Part shown: positions 55,033 through 64,000 of the stretch, one piece after another
How positions within the stretch are numbered: the stretch's first letter is position 1
Layout: every line of letters starts with the position of its first letter
NCBI GenBank assembly: GCA_029817715.1
Contig: JARUPY010000252.1
Location: forward strand, 2,108,001 to 2,172,000
Length of the DNA stretch: 64,000 bases
Direction: 5' to 3'
Source of the DNA: Melastoma dodecandrum
Lineage: Eukaryota > Streptophyta > Magnoliopsida > Myrtales > Melastomataceae
Program-made: the position numbers and the translations under genes
The notes under the pieces: model-generated
What the model was told of the DNA's origin: nothing
Database searches by the model: none
The model's input: the letters and a program-made list of their open reading frames with translations, nothing else

Positions 55033-58000
55033 TCGGGTTTTCTAGCCCATTAGTGTTGGGGATGATGTGGATGAAGTGATAGTGTTGGAGAAGGAGAAGA
55101 GATGAAAGGCCATCTTCATCGTCTCCTTCGCCATATCTCCTTGTTTCTCGGAGCTTTCGGACCTCTCTCCCGTCTGTGGGCGCGCGCACTCTGTAGGGGG
55201 GGGGGTGTCTTTTTTATTCTGGATCATGACATAAATAATTACACTTGTCTTATCCAAGGAAAAGTGAGGGGGTCTAATCAATGAATTAATCTCATTCATA
55301 ATTAATGTTTATTTTCTCTTTCACTAATAAATTAAATTTTTAAATTCTTTTTTTTTAATTTTATATTAATCGAATAAATACAAAAACAATGAAATTTGGG
55401 GGGGGGTGGGGTCCGTCCGTTGTCTAGTCTGGTCAGATCAGTTGCTGGATGGAGGGAGTAGGGCAGCCGTAAGCGGTCATTAAATTGGTCCAGGAGGAGG
55501 AATGTCCCCCCCAACTCCCACCACAATCTCCCACAAAATCTTTCCTTCATAATCTAATAATTTAATACAACTGTGATGATCCAACATTGTCTTGTATATC
55601 AAACTATTTAATACACATAGACTTGACTGTTGTACCCCCCCCCCCCCCAATCAGAGCCGTTTGGGACCATATGGAATTCAATTCAACCTCCCACCATTGC
55701 TTTTTCATTAACTCTGATTAATGGTATAAAAAATACATACAAACTATACTCCCAAAAATGTAACTTGGGCTGTGACATGGGTCTGAAGCCCATCCCTCCC
55801 CCATATATATACATGTAAACATGTAACAGGTAATACTAGTTTGGATAAAAGAACAAACAGACAGTAGAGGTGAGGAGGGTAGAGTTGAGGTCTTAGTCTG
55901 GGCACTAGCACAAGCACTCTTGCGGTGAAACAAAGAACGAGGGTTTTCTTGGCCAGTGTTGGAGGAATTTGGTCTGCTTCTTCCTCCCCCCCACCACCCA
56001 ATTTACAATCCCTCTTTTTGGGGGGGTTGGTTGGCATGCTAAAGGTAAACAGCAGAAGGAAAGAGAAAAGAGGATTGGGGGGGGGGGCTGCAAATGCAAA
56101 TGTTGGGTTGCTTTCTCTTTTCCTATCCCTGTCTGTCTCTCTTACCACTTCTTTTATATGTCCTTATTGGGGGGGTCATGGCTCAATCCCCAAGATGCCT
56201 GCAAAACCGAGGGATATTAATAATATTAGCAGTTAGTGTTGTTAGAAGGCAGGGAACACAGGAAGAGAAAAGGAAAAAGCAGTTAAGGGTCTAAGATGAG
56301 GATCAGTGAATGTGGTTCAGTTTTTACCTTCACTGTGTCAACAAGAGGGTGAGGTTGACAGTTGAGGCTGATGCAACCGTGGGGTGATGTTGATCATGTT
56401 AAAAAAACACCACCAACACCAGCCCCAACCATAACAACCGCAATCAAAAGCAGGTGCCTTTGTCCTTGACAGTCATTTCAATACTCATGATCATAAAACC
56501 TATGCGGTCAAACCCACTTTTATGAAATGGTAAAGGAAAAAAGAACAGTCGTATGGAGCTCCCATCCATACCCAGTCCATGTTCCCAGAAAAAAAAAATC
56601 ATCGGAAGGAGATCTCATCATGCCCTACACCTCGGCACGCCAATGACATCAAGAAACTCAATGCAATACAACAACAACAACAACAATCCCTTTTTTTCTT
56701 TATTGGGACTCAACAATTGCTGGTTCTTAGCTTTCACTTTTCCCCCAGCCCTGCCCTGCCCCCTCCCCACCCCAAAACACTATTCCCCCAATTCATCATG
56801 CAGAAAAACTTAAGCAACCCATATTGAGATTAACAAGAAAGTAGATCCTCTGTTTAGAGAAATCATTCCCCTCCCCTCCATCCAAAGAAAGAGTTGTTGT
56901 TAACATGTGCAGCCACTAATCTCATTCATGAAGAACTAATCATGCATATGCCTTTCAAAAGTAGGAACCCCCCACCACCCCAAACCCAGCAACACCCAAA
57001 ACAAAAAGGAAAGACACATATCCCACCCCTTTGGTTCCAGCTGTCCGGAATTTTAGTGCTCCGGATCAAATCATGACAAAAAAATTTCATGTCCCCGCAA
57101 TTGCAGGAGCACGAGTGTTGGCCCTTTTGGATATGATATTGTGGGGAAGACTACCTAGAGCTCATGGCATGGCCCTTTTGCCCTCCCCACCAAAAAAAAA
57201 AACATAATCATTTGGAGGAGTTGACTAATCATTTTTTAACCAACACACACACCCACCCCTTCAACTTCTTTCTCTCATCAGGGATCAAAGTGTTAATAAT
57301 CTCAGATCCAAAATGGCAGGTTCAGGCTGAGGTTGAGGACGAAGGGGACTAACTCACTTTACTACTGTCACTTCAGAACTAAACTCACACTGACATTTGC
57401 TCCTTGCAATAGAGTAGAGTACATCCCATCCAACTCGTAGGTTGCTTTTTTCCACCAAAGATCGTAGGACCATAAAGTAGTATGCTAGGCCATTGACCCC
57501 CTGGCAATCTTTTATTTTAGAAAAAATAACAATTAGCTGTCCTCCTCCTCCTTCCTCCTCTTCCACCCTAAAACATTAAAAGAAAAGGTTTGGGGAGGAT
57601 TCGGGTGGTCATAGAATCGCACGACACTGATGCAGTCTTTTCAGGCCCTTTTCTTGAATACGAGAGACTTTTTTCCCCATGCCACGACACAAGCACCACC
57701 ACCACCGAGTATTGACCCAGAAGACATCACCCGTTTGACTCCTTACTTGCTCAATCGCACTAATCTCTTGTCCGCTGTGCGGATTCCAATCTAAAGGACA
57801 ACGAAATCCGGAAAAAAACACCCCCGCCCAAGCAAACGGAACACCATCGCCGGAAGATTCTAGAAAACTCACGGTTTCGGAGAAATCCGCCGTCGCCGGA
57901 GGGAATCGGGCTGACCGGTGGAGCGCGGGCCCACCGGTTCGCCCGTGGGGTTACGCGGATGTGTGCTGGGCCAAGGGAATAAAAGTTGGCCAAAATATGG

Positions 58001-59238
58001 GCTTGGGTTACCATGCAGGCCCAAAAGACGGCCCAATTAGGCGGGAATTGATTACACGCTGTAGTCATTTCATGTATGGACGTAAAAGAGATAAGGAGGA
58101 GGAGGAAGAGTATTTGTATTTACAGGAAGATGACAAACAGTAATGTGAAGTGGAGGGGGAGTTTCTGAGTTCTATTTTGTTTTGTTTTTGACCCCCACCA
58201 CCACCACGGCGGGTCTCGTACCTTTCAATCAATTTTATGTCTTCTGAACCTGGACCTAAATATCATATTGCCCCATGCCCCCCCTCCTCAATTCAATGTC
58301 TCTCTCTCTCTGTCTCTCTCACTCTCACTCTCTCACACACACACAGACGCAGTTATCTTCTTTCTTTCGGCCGGGATTTCACTACAAACCCATGTGACGT
58401 GCCCATTGGAATAAAAAAATCTAGAGGACAATTGATTAATATGTCTTTCCCACCAAATTTAGTCCCTAAAATCCTAACTCAAGAACAAACACCTTATGAT
58501 AATGATAAGCATGTACGTATGAATGCATTATTTCCCTTCCCTTGAGAAATTATTCTGTTGCATGCATTGATTCCCAGAGATTTTAGAGGGGTGATTGATG
58601 ATGGGGAGAAAAAAAGTAGCCCACCACTACCACCACCTCCTTTTTGTGTGTTTTTGCAAAGGACCATTTGTCCTTCATTGAATGAAAAGGACCACTTCTT
58701 TTTTTTTTTGGGTTTCTTTTATGGGTTAAATTAAATAATATTACGAACAATAAAACCTAGCAGATAAAAGCGGGACTAACTAACATAACAGAAATTGTGA
58801 TTAACTAACTAATATCCCTTATCCGTACATTATTAAAAATTAAAAACCACTGCAGGAGTTGTTCGTGTAATGAAGCCAAAAGGATTCCGGGAAGAAAAAA
58901 TATCAGTCGTCCTCCTCATGGTCCAACCATCGGCATCTCTTCATTAACTATCAATCTAACTTCGGCGGGTAGTTCGTAACTACCGGAGCGATCTTGGGAT
59001 TCGTCGTGGACGGTAGGACGGACAACCCGGTTAGAGTTGAGTTATTAGGACGGGACTCAACATGTAAAAATTTGCTTGTCTGAGGATGTTGTGATTTGTT
59101 TAGAGGAAATCTAGTTACAGAGGTTATAGATTTCGAACGGGAAAGAAGGTCGTGCCACTGTAATAAGTCTTTCTCCGTGAGCCTGTCCGTCCTGCTTTCA
59201 TCTCCATTTCAGTTCAGTTGGAGTGGGGTGGGAGGGAA
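55033..59238. other. Gene-poor spacer upstream of cyclin D and before the bHLH_N gene
   Basis: About 4.2 kb without a supportable gene. Contains many G or C homopolymers (55196-55204, 55398-55404, 55637-55648, 56079-56088), CA/CT repeats (58297-58345) and long A runs. A GC-rich patch with GGCCCA elements at about 57880-58040 is the only promoter-like part. Confidence 0.4.
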
Positions 59239-60724
59239 ATGGATAGCGGCGGGCTCCCAGTACTGAATTGCCTGTTGCAGCACACGTTGAGGAGCTTGTG
59301 TTCTTCCGACTCCGATTCTTCTTCTTCCTCCTCCTCTTCTTCTTCCTCTCACAAGTGGGTTTACGCTGTCTTTTGGAGAATCCTGCCCCGGAACTACCCC
59401 CCGCCCAAGTAAGACCCCTTTTTATCTGGAGGATTATATCAATCTGCTGATGGAATGTTTGGTGTCCTTATAAAGGAATCGACCTTTCGCACGGCATTGC
59501 AGGTGGGAGTTCGGAGGGGGAGCCGTCGACCGAGCCAAAGGGAACAAGCGTAACTGGTAATGCCTACGCCGACTGGCTTTGGATCCCTTTCCTTGCCTCT
59601 GCATCTGAAATCGTGTTAAGGATTTCAGGATACTTGTCTGGGAAGACGGGTTCTGCGACTTCTACGAATGCGAAAGAGGGGCCGGTGGTTTCAACAAAGG
59701 TGGGTTCGGACCCGAAGTCTTCTTCAAAATGGCCCACGAGGTCTATAGTTACGGCGAAGGGTATGTAATGGCTTTGATTTATGTCGGATTTCGCTCTTCT
59801 CGCAACACCTGGTAGTCATTGGTTTTCACTTTGGTATTGCGGAGTTGCAGGGTAGTTGGGAAAGTTGCAGCAGATAACGGTCACAAGTGGGTGTTCAGGG
59901 AGACTTCGACCGATAACGATCTGAACTACATCTCTTCCTGGAATGCAGCATCCGAGCCGGTGAGAATTGGATGCCTTTCGGAGTAACTCGTCGAGTCGCT
60001 AGCTCTTCAGGCCTGATATTTTTGCATTTTTTTCAATAATGCAGCAGCCGAAGGCGTGGGAGTTTCAATTCAATTCGGGCATTGAGGTTAGCATTTTCGA
60101 CACTTAACAGGACCGGAGAAGATCAAATCTCTGTCTCATTATGTCCTCTGACCCTCTTTCTGTGCAGACGATCGCGGTAATCTCAGTTCGAGAAGGCATA
60201 GTCCAGCTGGGATCGCTGAATAAGGTCATTCCCCAAGTATTCCTGCATTTTTCGGAATAAATTCCCTTGAAGTGTACTTAAGATCAGTCTTGATTCAGAT
60301 CGCTGAGGACACGAACTTGGTGATTAGCATCCAGAGGAAGTTTGGTTATCTCCACAGTATTCCAGGCATCTTCCCGGTCCAGAGGCCATACCTTTCTTTG
60401 CAGGGCCATTCCTACATCGAAGATGAGAAACTGCTGTCGTTGGGAACGAAACGATTCCTGGAACAGGCGCATGAATGCACTCCCATCAAGTCCTTGAATT
60501 TGGGATGGAATAGCCCCAGGGACGGCGCCCCCGAGTTCCCCTTTTGGTCAGGCCTCAGTCCTTGCAATCTCGGCTCCGTCCTGTCAAAGATTCCCTCCCC
60601 AACCTCGCCACCTTATTACCACCCTGCGGAAGCTCTCAATGCCCTGCTTGACGTGAAGTTAGAGCCTTCGAACAACAGGGACGGTGAAGGTGAGGAGAAG
60701 CCTATATCAATCAACTTCAACTAA
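59239..60724 (+). CDS. bHLH-MYC N-terminal domain protein without bHLH (WNK-kinase-related annotation group)
   Basis: Seven exons (59239-59408, 59503-59556, 59629-59760, 59851-59959, 60045-60086, 60168-60224, 60299-60724) give 329 residues. The N-terminal LPVLNCLLQHTLRSLCSS precedes a Ser repeat and KWVYAVFWRILPRNYPPP, then WILVWEDGFCDFYEC and GFGPEVFFKMAHEVYSYGEG. GHKWVFRE, WEFQFNSGIETIAVISVREG and VQLGSLNKI follow. This is the bHLH-MYC/R2R3-MYB N-terminal domain, the MED-interacting and repressor-binding part of MYC-type factors, but no basic helix-loop-helix follows. The protein ends after a Pro/Ser-rich tail (SKIPSPTSPPYYHPAEALN). Databases often call this group WNK-like kinase; no kinase motif is present. 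ATG 59239 was chosen because the upstream extension starts at a TTG. Confidence 0.85.
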
Positions 60725-61036
60725 TGAATGATTTTCCTTCATCTGCCTTGATTGTAAGTGGTTTATCTCGGCGCTCGTAGATAACTGTCATCGGTCCTAA
60801 GCGTATCGAGTCCCTAACACGTTCTCTGTCGGTCGATCGGGTCGAGATATGACGACAGAAGGAAATGACACGGATTCGGAACACGGTTCATCTCCGATCT
60901 ATCTTTATTCAGATAAACATTTCGTTTTGATAGTGCATAGTGGCTGATAGGATAGTTACTCTACGAGCAGTAAACCATGACACGACACGATTAAGGCTTA
61001 ACTGAAGGGTAATATGCATGGCCTCTCTCAACGTCA
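60725..61036. other. Short spacer between convergent units
   Basis: About 310 bp between the bHLH_N gene (+) and the truncated protease (-), probably 3' flanks. Nothing else seen. Confidence 0.4.
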
Positions 61037-61505
<469 letters not shown>

Positions 61506-63450
61506 ACGACCGCCACGCTTTGTGGAGAAACCGACGTAAATTTGCTAGATCATGGGATTTTACCATGACCATTAAGGATGGTTGTGGAGTGAGAGCTCCC
61601 TTTATTTGCAGGCCGGTAAGGAAACGTGAATGTCGGTTTCGGGTCGGTGAGGAGACGCGGATTTCGTGAGTACTCATTCCCGGGCTACTTGACCATGCTC
61701 GATCTCCTTTGGTCGCATGTCGTCCTCGCTCGCTTCTTGTCTTGTTGCTCAATGAAACCTGATGCTCACTCACTATGTTCACTCGCTCGCCTGATGCTGG
61801 GCTGCTGCTTACTTCCAAAATGCTCGCTCACGCCTCTAACCAGGTCTGGCCTCTAAGAGCCAAATCCTGCGGCCTTGCCAACAGGGTCTTCTTCTCCGCT
61901 CATGAAAATGTCATGTCCCTGGTCCTAAGTGGCTCGACATCTGGATGCTTGGGGGCGTGAGGAAATTGATCCGAGCACAAAGCATGAGAGGGGGAGTTAA
62001 ATATTTCTAGATAACGATGGTACTCGAAATATTTCGCTATTAATAAGGTGATAAATTACCGATAACGAGTTTTATTTGTAAATAATTCATAATTCTCAAC
62101 ATCGATTTCTCTTTTTTAGAAAAAAAAAATTCTAAATAGGGTTTCCATCCCAGTTATTTTATAAATTGAATCTATTATTATAATTTCTCCACCTATTTGA
62201 GTAATTTTGGAACTTACCAACTCATTAGCTATATTATTTTGTCCACCAACGAAGGTGAAGAAGGGAAATTTGAGAAAAATTTTTAAATGATACGAAGGGA
62301 AGATATTTAATTCCTTCCGAATAGTCCGTTCCAAACACAGCCTAACTGGGACAGAGCTCGAAGATTTTTATTCCGAGGAAAATCGGCCGGGACGACCCCT
62401 CGCACGTGACGTCCCTGTCCGAAAGCGAGGCCACGGACTTGGACAGATTCGGCCCAAACTCACCTTATTCGTACCTCTCCTGAATCAATAACATTGTTGT
62501 TGGGGAGGAATTTGTTATTCGGAACACGTATCGAATTTTACATTGATTAGTGTGGTCGCCGTAGAGTAAACGAACGCAAGTTGAAAGTAAAATACAATAC
62601 TTGAATAGATCAAATTGTACTGAATTATAGGAAAACACATATAGATATGACATGAAGTAAAAATACAACAAAAGAAATTAGAAGACGACAGTGAAACGCT
62701 TCAAATGGAAGGCGGCGGACGAACGGCGACCATGACAGATCATTTAGTGGAATCTACCTTGGTGAATTGGCAGTCGGATATAGTAAAGGTGAAGGTGGTT
62801 TCAGGACATTGGTTTTAAGATGATGGAAAAAAGAGAGAGAAAATTTGATTTCTGTGTTTGAATTGTGTTCAGCGTGTTCAATGTCTATCTTTCTTTCTGC
62901 CTATTATATTTCAGAATCTTATGGTTGCGATTATTCAGCCATTATGTAATCTTTCTAGATCGTGTGCACGATCCAATTCCTATTTTGTATGAGCTATGCA
63001 CGTCATGCTTTAGTCAGCGTCACCGGATTTGCCACGTGTCATGCTTTTCTTGACGTAACCGGACGTGATTTAATGTGAGTCTCCTCAAGATATTATATAC
63101 TCTCGAGTGGTGAGAGGCTATTCAAGTCTTGAGTTTTATGGACTTATCTATGATATATTCGAGAAGTACTTCTCGAGTGACGCTAATCTTGAACTCCTGT
63201 TCAGAAGGCAGTAGCACTCATATATAGTTCTACCTCTTCTGCTCATTAAGTACAAAGCATAAAATTCACGACTTGTCCAATCATCTCTTCGGATTGCAAG
63301 TCGTGGACAAAGAAGATAGACTTGGATTGCTCCAAAAAGTCTCAGAGTACCCGTCAAAATCTTCTGATCATTTTCGGCCTCTGAATTATCAACAATTACA
63401 AGTACAGTAATATGGACGTAGAAGCAACAAATAAGTGGCATCGATCCTTT
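61506..63450. other. Spacer, no gene seen
   Basis: About 1.9 kb of AT-rich sequence. It contains short frames without motifs and an 18 bp perfect palindrome at 63159-63176. The right end is the 3' flank of the LRR gene. Confidence 0.4.
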
Positions 63451-64000
63451 TCACGGTGAAGGAGCGGCTGTGGGTGCCGAGTGGGGGTTCTTACAGGGTA
63501 TGTAAGAGTAGGACCACATCCTTGGACACGTCCCCATGTGTCCGAAGAAACGAGCGCACTCCTCCACCGGCCTCTGCGACGGGAGTTTCTGGATGCAGTT
63601 GTTCCTTACGTCTAACACCCCTCTCTCGATCATGGTCCTGCACCACGGCCCGACGTTGTTGAAGTAGTTGCCTGACAGCGACAGGTTCGCTAGGTTCCCC
63701 AATCCTAGCCGGCATATCGCCTCCGGCACCCCCCCATGCAGCTGGTTACCTGCCAAGTTTAGTTGTTCGACCTTTGTGAGGCATGACAGGGACAGGGGCA
63801 GCGTGCCCGTCAGCTGGTTGTCGCCGATGTCGATGACCGTGGCCTCCCTCAGGAGTCCTAGCTCGTAAGGGAGGCAGCCCGTGAGTTTGTTGTTGAGGAA
63901 GAGTACCTCGTTGAGGGTAGCGAGGGATTTGAGGATCCCGGGGGTGATTGGGCCGGTGAACCTGTTGTCGGCCAGCGTCAGGTAGAGGATGTGACTTATC
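63451..64000 (-). CDS. LRR protein (leucine-rich repeat extensin-like / At4g06744-like), partial
   Basis: An open minus-strand frame runs from the window edge to a stop at 63451, so the 5' part is missing. Visible leucine-rich repeats: [78 protein letters not shown] and [13 protein letters not shown]. They are followed by a capping block, [18 protein letters not shown], then [14 protein letters not shown] and YIPCKNP. This order of repeats and a Cys-containing cap is that of plant secreted cell-wall LRR proteins related to LRX extensins. A short Pro/Ala tail (SAPTAAPSP) ends the protein in place of the long extensin domain of true LRX. Extracellular location is inferred from the family; the signal peptide lies outside the window. 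Confidence 0.85.
   Translation of the reverse strand, partial: ISHILYLTLADNRFTGPITPGILKSLATLNEVLFLNNKLTGCLPYELGLLREATVIDIGDNQLTGTLPLSLSCLTKVEQLNLAGNQLHGGVPEAICRLGLGNLANLSLSGNYFNNVGPWCRTMIERGVLDVRNNCIQKLPSQRPVEECARFFGHMGTCPRMWSYSYIPCKNPHSAPTAAPSP

Overview
The window is nuclear DNA from a flowering plant, most likely a eudicot. Nearly every gene has GT-AG introns and encodes a plant family (QWRF/augmin-like, DUF620, WPP domain, D-type cyclin, MPV17/PMP22, prolamin-like). There is also a decayed Ty3/gypsy retrotransposon and AT-rich, microsatellite-rich spacers. The sequence alone does not settle the species. Exon joins were made by hand from splice sites, reading frame and remembered family sequence; no alignment was run.

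Layout. 1-1.6 kb: AT-rich repeats, including decayed scraps of the next gene. 1.8-3.2 kb (+): Mediator-associated/RPA34-like protein. 3.5-4.9 kb (+): broken VDAC porin. 6.4-9.4 kb (+): IFRD family protein. 10.7-17.9 kb (-): seven-exon RRM/SPOC protein. 20.2-22.0 kb (-): adenine phosphoribosyltransferase. 22.9-25.6 kb (-): QWRF microtubule protein. 27.1-28.0 kb (-): small secreted proline-rich protein. 28.4-28.8 kb (-): fragmentary conserved small gene. 29.5-30.5 kb (-): MPV17/PMP22 protein, sharing a 204 bp promoter with an orphan TAF4-like first exon at 30.7 kb (+). 31.3-34.7 kb (+): truncated Ty3/gypsy element with an iMet primer-binding site and many stops.

35.2-38.6 kb (+): membrane-anchored aspartic protease. 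40.3-42.5 kb (+): DUF620 protein with a probable GC-AG intron. 43.2-43.9 kb (-): NRAMP transporter pseudogene. 44.3-44.8 kb (+): WPP protein. 46.5-47.3 kb: tail-to-tail pair of prolamin-like genes, one decayed. 47.6-49.0 kb (-): isoaspartyl peptidase/L-asparaginase. 49-53.6 kb: gene-poor, with an LTR-like remnant. 53.7-55.0 kb (-): cyclin D3-like. 55-59.2 kb: gene-poor. 59.2-60.7 kb (+): bHLH-MYC N-terminal-domain protein without a bHLH. 61.0-61.5 kb (-): 5'-truncated papain-like protease. 63.5-64.0 kb (-): LRR protein running off the right edge.

The genes do not form one pathway; this is ordinary plant gene order. The notable theme is the number of broken or partial copies (VDAC, NRAMP, papain-like protease, prolamin-like, TAF4 exon 1, scraps of the Mediator-associated gene) between intact housekeeping genes. 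I found no convincing evidence of a wholly new system. The best leads are the small secreted protein, the orphan TAF4 exon on a palindromic bidirectional promoter, the GC-AG intron, and a cyclin D with an altered Rb-binding motif.
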